Shown in pieces: positions 34,669 through 45,900 of a stretch of 64,000 nucleotides of DNA. The DNA comes from Casuarius casuarius (lineage: Eukaryota > Chordata > Aves > Casuariiformes > Casuariidae): the NCBI GenBank assembly GCA_003342895.1, contig PTFA01000112.1, forward strand, positions 1,045,052 through 1,109,051. The letters are read 5' to 3'. The translations under genes and the position numbers were made by a program. Below the pieces are notes generated by a model. It did no database searches. It saw nothing but the letters and a program-made list of their open reading frames with translations, and was not told the DNA's origin. The stretch's first letter is position 1; every line of letters starts with the position of its first letter.

Positions 34669-37566
34669 CAAATGCAGGAGACATGTCCACTGGTGAGCAA
34701 ACTTGTCCCTGTTGTAGTCAAGCTAGTCCTAAGCAGAAAGCAGGTACTGCAGGAAAAGCTGGATTAGTTTGTTGGCCCGAGATCCCTTTCCCACNCAGTG
34801 TGCCTGCCATAAAAAAACAACTGGAATGATTTGCTCCAACCTACTAGAAATCTAGAACTTGTTTATTTTGTTTTTGTTTTGAGCATCAGAAAGAGATTTT
34901 CCCTTGGCTAGGGGCAAATTCTGCTGTTGGTTACAGCCATAAATTCTCTTAACATCAACACATTCTGGGCGTTCATCATTTCTGTTCTGATCAGTCCCCT
35001 ATGTTATGCTGAGTATGAATATGCAAAGTGCAAGGTGACGGAGAGATGGGCCTAATGGGGCGACCATTTTACAATAATTCTAGAGGTGTCCTCCTAAAGA
35101 AGAAAGCAGCTGATGCCTAGAGTGAGGCCTGAGGCAGAAAAAACATGTATGAAGATGTGATGGCCTTGNGAATATGAGATTCTATCTATACAACTTGAGT
35201 ATATTTTTAACCTTGGACTTTACTGCTCAAGTACTTGTGTGCTGCAACTTCTGAATAAAGGATGTGGCCAGTCTTTCTTGTAACTGCAAGCTGCGCTTGT
35301 CCAGAGCTGCCAACTCACTTAACTATTAAAAGAGCTGTTTCTAAGAGCACTATCTTCCCCAGCACCATCCAGCTGAATCAGTCTGTCTTCCTTCCTGTGG
35401 ATTCAACCAGGTTTATTTTGGTGTAGACAGTGGAATGGCATGAGTTATATTTTGTCCCTGTAACAAGCATGAGAGGATGCAAATCCCTAGAGGACCGTTC
35501 TCCCTGGCTTCACTACTGATACCATTGGAGTCTGCAGATCTTCCACTGCTTTTTAGGAGTAGATTNGTGTCACTGCTTCAAGGGAAGCCGCAGGGTCAGC
35601 ACGCTGCGAGGTTTTAGGCTCAGTACGCTGCAAAAAATAGCCTTGATGAGATGGGAAACCAAAAGCCACAGTGCTCAGCANGTGCAGTACAAACCACTAG
35701 CAGATTAAAGCGCATTTTAAGTAATTACTTTGCAGTTGACACTCAGTGATGTTCTTATTGGAAATGGTGTCCTCCTTTATGTCCTGGTCCAGGCTGCTTG
35801 GTTCTGTGTACCAGCTGTGTTCCCTGGCTCTGCTCATACACACTGAATCTTGTCTTTAAAAGAGAAAGCCAGAAAAAATGGTGGAGATTAGGGTTGTCAT
35901 GCAGAGGAAGTGATTCTGGAAAAGAAAAAATGAAGTACTTCATCTTGCAAACTGGATCTTCCCACCTGGTCTCCTTCACTTCTTGTCCTAGTGCTATTCA
36001 GGGATAAAAGGCTGCAGGTAAGGTGTATTTCTTGGACTTCCTGCATATAGAAATTAGTTTAAGGTCTTTGCAAAATTTGTATAAAAGCAACATACTTAGG
36101 CTTATGGAAATTATTATGAGGCATTACCCAGAGCTGTTAATCACATTGCAGCTGGCACTGAGCTATACAGNGGTCCCAAACTCCATGGCTCTCTACAGGA
36201 ATGCTGCTGGATCCAGCCTGCAGCTCCCTTGTTGCAATGCCGAGATTTTCTCCAGTGTGAAGGGAGGGGAAATGNGCCCCACTTGCCAAACTGCACAGGA
36301 AAGGCAATTGCTAAGAGAGGCCAAACAGCAAGAATTGGGAGCAGCCTGGANTGGGATTTCTGAGCAGATTCTTTGCATGCTTTGTTGTTGCCCTACATGG
36401 CTCTGAGGCCAACTTGGTACATACCAGGTGCTTATTGTGAGCCCTTAGGGGCTTGATGTAAGAAATTTAACTGACTTGTTCCAAAGGGCTGCAGGATAAA
36501 GCAGGGTACCTGGAGTCACAAGAGGATTACTCAAGGGTCTGTATGCATGTGTTAGTCAACTGTTAATCAGGCACAAGCTGATAGCTGTACTTGATCTCTT
36601 CTATCCTACAAAGAACCGAAGGCTCAAACCTGAGAAAATACTGTGAAGGAAGCCCCTCTCCTCCACTTACACTGAGGAAAGACACAGTCCTCACCGTGCA
36701 GACATATACATTTTGTCTATGGAAGAACGATAAGGAAACACTCAGGCTGTATGTGTTGCTGCCATTAGCAACAGCATACTTGAATTCACTGCAGTGCTGG
36801 TCCACTTGTTACCCAGAGCATGTGGACCCAGAACCACAGTCACCGATGCCATTAGCATCTCTTCCAGCAAACATATTCTTGCAAGCTCNCATTTCTTGGG
36901 AGAGTTGCTTGATGAAGCCTCCACTTCCGGTGACATGCAGCAAACTTGCAGGAAGGCCTCATGTGGGAGGTGTCCCCAGGATGAGCTGGACCCTTATCTT
37001 GCCAAGCCAGCTGCAAGGGGATCAGGGGGTCCGGGAGTTCAGCTATGCAGCTGCAAACACTCCTGCACTGGCTGGACTGCCTTAGGACCTTCCTCTTGTG
37101 TTGTGAAGCCAGCAAGAAAACAAGGATTGATCTACCCTGGTAAGTCAGCAGAAATACTTTCTGTTCTTTTCCCCATTTAGTTGATGAATTGCATAGAAAA
37201 CCACTGCCTTGTAACAGGTACGCGTAGTTGCATGCTCCTAAAAAAGTTATAGCAGCTCTTTTGTTCAGCAATGGCATATGAGACTGCGATACAAAGATGG
37301 CCCATCCAGCCGTGTCTCCCAGCATGGTCACAGCTCCAGAGAGAGATTATTCACCTGCTGGAGCAACGTCTTGAGTGGAAAACTCCACTGACCACCCGCC
37401 TCCACCTTCAGTGCTCAGCACCATCTCTGCTGGCCAAAGACTATTTGTCACTTCTGTTCAAAACTGAAGAGGCTATTTTTTACTTGTGGTCACAGTAAAT
37501 TAAGTTTTGAGTGTCCTCTTGCAGTTTCTGTGAACAAAGCTTTGCTTACAGAGTAATGCAGTGCTA

Positions 37567-37790
37567 TGATAAGACAGAAGCAGTTTTGTGCAGTAATTTT
37601 TGACTCCCTGACATGAATTTTCTTGGCCACCCTAAACCTTCAGTAATGCAATCCTAAAAACACCTGCAGCCCTTGCACACTTTGGAGGACTAGTGAAAAT
37701 AAATTTGATGGGGGCAATCAACCTTCCCAGCAGCTGTCTGTTCATATCCCCTCCCCCAAAACCAGGGCTAGAAGAACAGGAACATTCCCT
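37567..37790 (+). promoter_or_regulatory. GP1BB: Possible GP1BB promoter with GATA and ETS motifs
   Basis: TGATAAG at 37567-37573 fits the WGATAR consensus. ACAGGAAC at 37776-37783 is ETS-like, and a C-rich Sp1-like run (cccctccccc) lies near 37748. Megakaryocyte/thrombocyte genes, GP1BB included, are known to depend on GATA-1 and ETS factors, and a GATA-site mutation in human GP1BB causes Bernard-Soulier syndrome. The motifs are short and the transcription start is not visible, so the assignment is inferred. Confidence 0.4.
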
Positions 37791-38014
37791 CTCCTCTAAT
37801 AAGAGACCATGAATTTGCACAAGATCTCTTTTAACTCTGTTCTTTTCAGAGCTCTCACCTCTCCTGTTGAGGACACCAAGTTGACCCAACTTTAAAAATA
37901 CATCCTCAAAACAAACGCACAAAAGCCAAGGGCTTTGCTGGACAGTCTGAGAGTGTGCGGTGTCTAATTGCTGGGTCTCTGTCTCACCCAGTCCCACTGT
38001 GTGAGTGTTCACAG

Positions 38015-38020
38015 GTGAAG
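38015..38020 (+). other. GP1BB: Candidate 3' splice site before the GP1BB start
   Basis: gtgttcacag ends at 38014, just six bases before the ATG, and could be the acceptor of a 5' UTR intron. The polypyrimidine tract is weak, so an unspliced 5' UTR remains possible. Confidence 0.35.
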
Positions 38021-38632
38021 ATGAACAGTGGGATTCTCTTCTTCTCCCTCTTTGGCTTTCTCCCACACGCGATACCAACATGCCCTGTGCCATGCAAGTG
38101 TGCCACGAACATTATCGACTGCACATCGAAAGGCCTAACCACAGCAAAACTGCCAGCTGCCTTCCGCCCATCGGCTGAAGTTATCCATCTTGGTTACAAC
38201 ATGCTCACCTCTATTCCCAAAGGGCTCTTTGACAACCTGAAGAGTCTCCAGGCAGTGCACCTGCAAGGAAACCCTTGGGAATGCAACTGCGACATCCTCT
38301 ACTTGCGCTCCTGGCTCCAGTGGCAGCAGAACCGGACCTTTTACAGGGATGTGAAATGTGCCTCCCCGGCTCACCTGCAGGACCGGATCATCGCCTATCT
38401 GACCGAAGATGAGATCATCTCCACGTGCCAGTACTGGTACTGCAGCCTGGCTCTCCTCTCTCAGCTCTGTCTCTTCATCCTCCTTTTACTCCAGGCTATC
38501 CTGATCATCTTCATCATCATGTACCTGCAGAGATTTCGGAGGATGACTGCTGACGCCCGGAGTGCCATCTCAGATNTAAACCAGCACGTAGATACCTGGC
38601 CACCTCCAAGAAGCCCCTACAACAGTGATTAA
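38021..38632 (+). CDS. GP1BB: Platelet glycoprotein Ib beta chain
   Basis: 203 residues; human GP1BB is 206. It is a type I membrane subunit of the GPIb-IX-V receptor for von Willebrand factor, disulfide-linked to GPIb alpha, on platelets or sauropsid thrombocytes. A signal peptide (1-19) precedes an LRRNT cap (C21, C25, C27, C34), a single leucine-rich repeat (about 54-76), and an LRRCT cap (NPWECNC, C88, C90, C113, C136). C141 is the likely partner for GPIb alpha. A membrane helix (about 143-168) leads to a basic juxtamembrane stretch (LQRFRRM) and a short tail. ATG 38021 has A at -3 and gives a proper signal peptide; the in-frame ATG at 37955 does not. An N at 38576 leaves residue 186 uncertain. 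Its position downstream of SEPT5 on the same strand matches mammals. Confidence 0.95.
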   Translation: MNSGILFFSLFGFLPHAIPTCPVPCKCATNIIDCTSKGLTTAKLPAAFRPSAEVIHLGYNMLTSIPKGLFDNLKSLQAVHLQGNPWECNCDILYLRSWLQWQQNRTFYRDVKCASPAHLQDRIIAYLTEDEIISTCQYWYCSLALLSQLCLFILLLLQAILIIFIIMYLQRFRRMTADARSAISDXNQHVDTWPPPRSPYNSD

Positions 38633-38907
38633 CATCACAAGAGCTTTCAGTCCTGTGCTTCTGGCGTGTGCAGGAGCAAGGACCCCCTTCCCCGCCGCCT
38701 TGGATGTTGCTGTGCCCAAGCCACGTGGTTTGCGATGCCCGGAGGGGACCACTCAGTGCAGTGTCTGGTCCTGACTGCAGTCCAGATCAGGACTCAGAAC
38801 CAATCGAACACTCGCTCTATTCCCAAAGAGCCCATCCTGTGGTGTTTAATGCTTTAAATTTGCCCTGGAGCCAGGAGTCGCCTAGGCCAGGGGCTCTCNC
38901 CAACCCC

Positions 38908-38958
38908 ATTTGTGCAGCGCCTGGCACAGCGGGGATCTGAGCTCCATTGCAGCGTCAA
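38908..38958 (+). mobile_element. Fragment of an ancient interspersed repeat
   Basis: catttgtgcagcgcctggca followed by cagcggggatctga matches a motif common at the 3' end of old amniote repeats (ttgtacagcgcctagcacaa, tggggtcctg). Only about 50 bases remain, inside the GP1BB 3' UTR. Confidence 0.4.
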
Positions 38959-39031
38959 GCTGCAGAGCCGGTCATGTGCCTCCTCCTAGTTACTGTGTCC
39001 CTTAACTATTTTTGGAGCAAAGCAAAATCGA

Positions 39032-39037
39032 AATAAA
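39032..39037 (+). terminator. GP1BB: GP1BB poly(A) signal
   Basis: AATAAA lies within gaaataaaataatgatg, about 400 bases after the GP1BB stop. It is followed by T-rich sequence near 39060, as expected for a cleavage site and downstream element. Confidence 0.8.
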
Positions 39038-39865
39038 ATAATGATGAATGATGACTAAACTTTTTTNTCCCCCCATTCTAAACAACATCTCTCGCACGCC
39101 CTCGCCCTCCCTCGCGCTTTGCACCAAGGAGACCAACCGCTCTGATGGGGAGATGGTACCGGCCACGCATGGCGNGTTCGAACCTCGGCAGCCCCCGGCC
39201 TCACGATGGAACCCCTGATTGCGGGGCTCCCTCTGGCTCCTCTCTGCAACGCGGTTTGGGGTTGTTTCCCGCATCAGCAGGGCCCGAGCGAGGGCCTCNC
39301 AGGGCAAAGGGCTGGCAAAGGGCAGGAGCACCCACGGCCCCGTTTGGTGGCCACCNAGGCCTTGCCGACCGGCCAGCGCTACCCGATTTTAGTACAGAGT
39401 CCTCCAAAACCGTTAGATCGGATAAAAGCAGAGGTCAGCCATGAAAACACCCCTTGCCCGGCACTGGCCTCTCCGGCCAGCGCACCAGTAAACCGCTGTC
39501 CCCCTCAGACCCGCCATTTTGTACCTNGGGCCTCAGCGCCCAGCCGCTGGGCACAAGCAGGCGGCAGCGGGAAGACCAGGGGAGGCCAGGAGATGGCTGT
39601 GCTTCCTCTCTGAGGGCAGACCGACCGCAGGCCTCCCCTCCCCGTTGGGAGCAGGTCCTGANNGCCCTGACTGGCCCCACCTGGGGAGGCCACTTTAGCC
39701 CAGCTGGGGACGGCACCAGGAGGAGGGAGCTGCCCTGAGGCGAGGGGTGAGTGATGCCGGCTTCCCTCCCGTGTGCNGGGGTTTGGCTTGGTGTGGCGCC
39801 CGCTCGCCCCTGAGAAATGGGAGAGGGGAGGGCTGCTCTGAGGAAGGGGGGTGTTTTGTGTGTGT

Positions 39866-39915
39866 GGGGGGGGTGGTTCAGTTTGGGTGGCTTGGGTGGT
39901 TTTTTTGGAGGGGGG
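39866..39915 (+). other. Potential G-quadruplex
   Basis: Four G-runs (8, 3, 3 and 6 Gs) lie within 50 bases, separated by loops of about 6-12 bases. This fits a loose G4 rule (long loops). Confidence 0.5.
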
Positions 39916-40248
39916 TTAAGCCCTTTCCCTCCAACCTATTTGGGGGTAAATAAGCCCCAGGAGGTGTTCGTGTCCGGTGCTGTCGTGCTGCGAGGTGGCT
40001 CGCGGAGGCGAGACCGCGGGGTGGCCTGCTGCGGCGCGGGGCGGCCGTCACGTCCCCGCGTGTCCCCGGGCTGCNAGGAAATTCCCCGAGCACTGAGAAA
40101 CCCTGCCATCTTCCCTGGCCTTGCAGCAAAGGTGTGCTCAGCCGAAACGTCAGGCTGGGGTCTCGCTTTCTGTCCTGCTGATGAGTAGCTGCGTGTGCGC
40201 AGGGGCTGCGAGTGCTGCTGCGCNGCTTTTCCCTCGATGTGTGTGGGC

Positions 40249-40266
40249 TTTTTTTTTTTTTTTTTT
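40249..40266. repeat. Poly(T) run of 18
   Basis: An uninterrupted T run lies in a GC-rich setting. On the minus strand it is a poly(A) stretch and could be the tail of a reverse-oriented retrocopy, but no recognisable retrocopy body lies to its right. Confidence 0.8.
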
Positions 40267-41622
40267 GGTAAAGATAAAGGGGGTCTAAAGCGTGGACTGA
40301 AAATCNTTAAGCGGCACCAGGTTTGAATGCTCAGAGACGGTGCTTCAGACTCGAGATCAAACCACAAGAGCTGCGAGTTTGGGAAGCTGCTATTTGTGTA
40401 AGGGGCCATTTCGAAAACCAGCNGGGAGGAGCCGTTTCTGCTCAGGCCTCGCTCCCGAGGGTCGCGTGCGCTCGCAGGGGCTGAGCGTGGTGTTAAAGCT
40501 GCTTTAAAGATGGAGAAACTCGCTTGACTCACTGCAGGCAGAAGTGAAAATCTGACACAGGAGAAAAGCAGGTCAAAATTTTTTGTCATAGCCATTTTAT
40601 TAAAATCCTTCCCTAAAAACCTGTGGAAACAATAAACAATTTTTTTGGCGTGGTGGGCCCGTGTCTCTCGCTAGTTCTTCCCCGTGGCCTTTTCTTTTGC
40701 ACCATTGCAAAGTGTGCTAGACTGTGGCAGAATGACTCCCTGTTTTTGCTAACAGATTTTTAGCTGGGTTGCATTTACCTGGCTCAGAGGATGTTGACAC
40801 GCACGCAAGCAGGTACTGACGCTGCTACGGGCATGGACTCGGCTGGTCGGAGAAGCCAGACCAGGAGCCCANGTGATGCCAGCACGGCGACTGTGCTCAG
40901 CTGCCTGCCTGTCAGCGCTGCTGGAAAACCTCCCTGAGTCCGTGTGCCCGCGAGGACGGAGCAACTGCTGACTTGGGTTTCACTTCCCNGGGAAGGCGGG
41001 AGGGGGCCCGGCTGTACATCATTAGGTCTTGGCACATGAAAGGTTAAAAGCTTTTTTAGCATCTCTTGCACCTGTGAAGAGGGTAACCAGCCANAGCAAT
41101 GTGATAATGAATTGCACCGAGTGCAGAGTGATTTGTGTGCCATGGCAGCATGTCTAATCCATAAATCTAGAGCCTGCATGTCTTGGCTGCTCCTGGCTCA
41201 GAAAGGCGCGTGTCACAGATGCTTTCCCGCTCCGCTGGCCTGCTGAGGACCTGCCGTGCTGCTGCTGAANGGAGAGCTGGCTTTGCCTCTGAAGAGGGAC
41301 TGTCCAAGGCTGCTCAGTGATCTCAAGGGGGAAACAGTGGTGTTCAGAGCTTGTGAAATATGACAAAGACAAATGCAAGCTATCAGGTTTCTTCGCAAAT
41401 CCCTTCTTAGTATCAAGGCCACTNAACACCTGGACATGCAGGGCTGGGCTGCCAGGCCTGCTGGAGGGCTGCTGCCTAGCCAAAGGTTTAGGGTGCTGCT
41501 GAGCAGCTCCTGTCTTTGAGAGATGCTGGCATAAAAAACCCTGAGAAACTAAATCCAGCTGTGTTTGCAGCCTCAGTGACAGAGCTCCAAACCTGAGGTG
41601 TTTAAAAGTAGGTCAGCACCGG

Positions 41623-42192
41623 CTAAGCAAAGGACCAAATGGCCATCAGTGACACGAGGGAAGGCGCACTGGCTCTTCGTTTTCTCAAGAGCTCTGTCTC
41701 TCNGGTACCTGTATGGTGGCTCTTGTGTAGTTTGCAAAGTAAAAGCAGCACCGAAAGCAAAGTAAGTTGATTTTGGAGCCTAGAGAATTTTAGCCAAAAA
41801 CCTGCAGAGAAGCAACTTTTCTGTCCCTGCTCCTTTTGGTGACAGTGGTTATGCTTTGCCTCTGNATGGCTGCAGGTATTTGCTGACAAAGTGATGGGGT
41901 TCACATAAACCCAAGGAGCCCACTGCTGTTGTTTNAAATAGATTCTCATGGCTTCTGCATGCTCATTTGCTGGGTGAAAGTGTCCTTTATATGNATAAAT
42001 CCAGTAACTCATTATCATCCGTTGTTGTGCTTGGTCATTGAGACAGACCGATTCTGTGCAACAGTCGGAGGTTAAGCAGTGCTCGGCGATCTTATGGAGG
42101 AAAGTCCCATAGAGCATGGCATATCCCTGTCTCATGTAGTCACAGCTGCGTTCGCTGCGTATTCCCAAGTGGCAACAGTCAGTGGATGCCAT
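41623..42192 (-). other. Unexplained 189-codon open frame, possible fossil coding sequence
   Basis: On the minus strand an ATG in a near-ideal context (gccacaATGG) opens 189 codons without a stop. The region is AT/GC-balanced rather than GC-rich, so a frame this long is less expected by chance. The first 110 residues have an ordinary protein-like composition with many Cys, Tyr, His and Trp (for example ERSCDYMRQGYAMLYGTFLH and QQQWAPWVYVNPITLS). The later part looks less protein-like. Three Ns lie inside. I do not recognise a family. It could be a remnant of a transposable element or retrocopy, or chance. Confidence 0.2.
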
Positions 42193-42905
42193 TGTGGCAG
42201 CCTAATTTGGGATTTGTTGTGTTGCTCACAAATTGCAAAAGACATTTTTCATAGTCATTGATGTGAAGCTACCTGGTCATCTTCAAACTCGTGGTTTCCC
42301 TTCACGATTGAAGCACATATGGGCATCCCGGAGAGCGTGCCAAGAGAAGCAGAGTGTTGATTCCACAATCATGGGACATCTTGCCTGTCCTGGGGTACAC
42401 AGGAGAACTATTTTAGAAACTTTTAAATATGTATGCATCTGAAAACTGATGCTCCTTCAGGTACGTGAGCCTAATTTTGAAGGGCTTTAATGGAGAGCGT
42501 ATGGTCTAATTTAACAGGTTTCCATGTATGATTAGTTATCTTGGATAAATGCCTTAAAGCAGTAGGTAGCAGTGTTAAGGTTTGTGTTTTGCATACTGTA
42601 TGTCTACATAAAGATATATATTCCCTGCAAGGACAGGATATAGCACTGCTAGAGGGTATGAAAGATTTAAGGGTTTTAGTCCAAAAAATCACCTCCCCCC
42701 CAAATTCATGAGTCATTTTCTCATTTCTTTAACATGTCTCATGGTCTGCTTCTGCTCTGAAATGTTGTGGCTATTGGGAACAAAATATGCTGGGAGGTAT
42801 TTCTTTATATTTCCATAAAAGAGGATTAAATTGAGAGTCATGCAACCAAAATGCCAAGAATACCCTCTGTGGATAACTAATGGTTTAGGCAGGGTGACGT
42901 TGATC

Positions 42906-42985
42906 TGTTGTCCTCATCTGTAATATGGGGCGATTACTTCTGACCTGCCCCGTCAAAGCTGTTTGAGGCCATACAAGTATCATTC
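42906..42985 (-). mobile_element. MIR/CORE-like SINE fragment
   Basis: ttgtcctcatctgtaatatg, gggcgattac, then tcaaagctgtttgaggcc follow the reverse-oriented conserved core of MIR-type SINEs (cctcatctgtaaaatgggga, then agcgctttgag). It is short and diverged. Orientation is by the usual consensus convention and is uncertain. Confidence 0.5.
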
Positions 42986-45900
42986 ATTTTTGCATGGAAA
43001 TAGAGTTNTGTTTATTGAATAAATGACCATCTTTAGAACTTTTACCCCTGTTGACATGTAATCTGGCTTTGCTCGGAAGAGGGCAGCAAATAGTTTTTTA
43101 TCTCGTTGCTTTTACTGGTAAAGCCAACCTGAGATGTGGGCCTGGGAGAGGGTGAAGGCAGCTATGGTGTGTGTCTGCCTAAGCTGACTGCTAATGCTGC
43201 TCCAGACTTAGTGGCCCAAGTGGCAGATGTTGCTTTTTCCCCATAACTACAAGTTTAAACAGGCCTTTCTCTGTTGGCACCCCGAAACACCAGACCACAG
43301 CTGAGAGAGAGGACTGTGGGTGGTTTTTTTGCTATGGCTGTGGTCGAAACAATACTAGTTTTCTATGGGGTGTTTAGCCTGGTGGGTTTTGGAGGACTGA
43401 TATCTGCCTCTTGGTGAGTGGGGAAAAGTTTGTCCATGATTTTATCGTGGTATCCCTGGGTGACTGCAGAGGAAGCTCTGCCTCTTGGAACCAGCTTTCC
43501 AGAGAGAGCCCTACGTACCCTCTGCCGCCTCACAAACCTCGGTCTCCCTCGCCCTGTTCGGCCTGGGATGCCGTCTCGGGCAGTTCCCAGTAAGTGTCTT
43601 CCCAGCTGGAGCTCACTAAGGCAGAGGACCATGGAGGCAGTGGTGATCTGGCCAGGCTCTTCGCCAGCCCCAGCCTTGCCAGGGTGGCTCAAAGCAGCGG
43701 GCTGCTGAGTTTACCTTTGAGTTGCCTGCCACCCTGTGCAGAGTTTAATCCCAGATTAAGCTCCTAAATTTTCTGTGCCATGAGCAGTGGGAGACCCTGG
43801 AGCCCATGAGCAGGGTACGTGAAAGATCTGGGTTAGGCTGAGGGTGATGTGTCTATCCCTGCTTTGAGCTGAGCCCTGAGAGCATCGCGGCGGTCCTCTC
43901 TTGCAATAAGCAACGGTGGTGACAGTTTGCCTCGCGCCCCTGCTCACTCAGCACATAGGCGAGGGTTTGAGCCCCCTTCCAGGAAGGGGATTGAATACAA
44001 TTCTCCTGCTCATCATAGCTGGGAGTGGAGCACTGTAGGGGTGACTCTGTCCTGGCCTGCGGTCGTTCATCATAGCCAAAAATCTGTGCTAAGCCCAGTA
44101 ACAAATGTGTTCTTCTGCAGCAGAGGGAGATCCCTCTGCCTGAAGGATGCTCATCCCTGTGAAGCAGGGCNGATAGGACGGATGGGTCAAAGACTGGCTC
44201 AAAACCTTGCACTGAAATGAGCAGAAAAGGCACTTCCCCTGGGCACAAACCTGTGACGTGAATGAATCCCTGTTTCGTNGGACTGCCTGGTGAGGGCAGT
44301 GCTTTCTCCGCTGGCGTGCCTGCTGGAGCAGGCGAGCTGCCTGGGGGGGGAGGTAGGTGCCCTGGGAATACCCCAGGGCTAGGCAGGCCGGAGGTGCAGA
44401 CGTGCCCAAAGCCGTTGGGGTTGGTCTTGTGCGTTCCGGGGACAGAAAGTGCGGAGGCTGAACAGGCAGTATTTAGGCATCTGGGGAACATGGGTGCCCC
44501 AGCACCAGGCAGGAGCTGTGGGGAGCTGATTTCTGGTTTGAAGCACCNGTTAGCGCCCATGTCTCCCATTATGAATTGCGGCCCTTTGCTTGGTTGTCTC
44601 TTGTGGGATTAGCTGTGCCTGGAGTTGAGGAGCTCTTTCCACCTGGGGCTTTTGCCTGTGTAGTTCCTAAGCTGACCAAGAGATGGTGTGGGTGCCCACA
44701 CTTGCTCTGTGTCTCCATTACCTGATCTTTCAACACAGTCTTAGCAAGCCGATTTTTTTCCCAGGATGAGACTTTAATTTCCTCCTATTGATCATGGCCA
44801 AAGAAGAAAGCTGAAATGGAGATTTTATTCCAGAGACAAAGGTCCCCTTATGTGCTGTGTTGTGATCCCTTTGAATGAACCTGCCAGCGAAATGAAGGCT
44901 CTTCCCCAGGCCATTTTGTACCTTTTTTCAGGCAAATCTTCATATTTGATCAGCTGTCTGGATTCCTGCAAGGAGGGAGAAGGGAGATAAAGTAGGAAAT
45001 CTTTACGGTCCATGGGGACACCAGACAAAACGCCAGTCATCAGGACTCGGGCTTCAGATCTAGTTTCCATAAATCCCCAAATGTTGCAGTGAGATTGTCT
45101 TTATTAAAACCTGCGGAGTGGGGGGCAGTTTCCCTGTGCAGCTGTGAGTGCTTTTCTGCCCTGCAGGGCCTCCCTTCGGGTCCGGTCCAGTCCAAAGCCT
45201 CCACCCTGGCCGCCTGTTTGCTTCAGACCGAAGCTGTCATCATCTGTCTTGCCCCATCCTCAGCTCTGCTGTGAGCTGCTGCCTATTCTGTTGGTACCTG
45301 CTCTTCCCGCCCTCTCAAATGCTGTCAGCCTTCCTCAGGTCAAACATAAAATATAGCTTGCTACTGTCCCGTGCTTGGTTCTTTGCTGACCCAACTGCAC
45401 CAAAACCATCAAATTGATTAATTTTGATGATCCAGTGCAGAAGGCTTTGAAAGCCAGAGGCTGGAGTGCTTGTTCACTTCCTCTCATCCCTTCTGCCGCT
45501 CTCTGTCAAGAATGACACTTCAATGATCCCTTTGCTTCCCTTGCTCTTTGCCCGAGACTCGCAAAAGCACAAGAAGCAACACTGTAATTTCTGGGCTCCC
45601 TACCCCTAAACGAAGGGAACTTCCTCCAAGTGCTCGTGGTGGCTGTGCCTGAACGNCGGTGTGCAAATCCCCCTGCAGCCTCCCAAAATGCTGCGGTCAG
45701 TTCTTCGTACCTCTCCCTTGCTGGTTCCTGACCCGCANAAAAAGCACCGCAGTGTTTTGTGTGATAGTGTGAGCGAGGCGCACAGAAAGGAGGAAGGGGA
45801 TTTACCTGCGTAAGGCAAGNGTGGGGAGAGGAGGGGCGGCTGGAGCGTCAGTAATTTGAAAGCGTATCTTGACAAAAGCGCGGATCTCAGAGAAGGCTCC

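Larger units (their letters stand above)
34276..37500. other. Spacer between SEPT5 and GP1BB
   Basis: No gene is recognised. It holds a CR1 tail, two E-box palindromes, and a second AATAAA at 35254-35259 followed by GT-rich sequence. That AATAAA could serve as a backup end for SEPT5 read-through. The ORFs here are short and lack family similarity. Confidence 0.65.
38633..39055 (+). other. GP1BB: GP1BB 3' UTR
   Basis: About 400 bases run from TAA to the AATAAA at 39032. The segment 38908-38958 (tttgtgcagcgcctggcaca and onward) resembles the tail of an old amniote interspersed repeat. No other structure is evident. Confidence 0.75.
39110..40500. promoter_or_regulatory. CpG-rich patch downstream of GP1BB
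   Basis: GC-rich sequence with frequent CG dinucleotides (densest about 39970-40080 and 40430-40490) contains a G-run cluster and an 18-T run. It may be a CpG island for an unannotated transcript, or simply GC-rich intergenic DNA. No reading frame supports a coding gene. Confidence 0.35.

Noticed and set aside
37955..38020. Upstream in-frame ATG giving GP1BB 22 extra residues
   Set aside because: The extension has no signal-peptide character, while the ATG at 38021 immediately starts a normal signal peptide and has A at -3.
39175..39186. ngttcgaacctc as a tRNA B-box
   Set aside because: No A-box, anticodon arm or acceptor stem can be placed around it.
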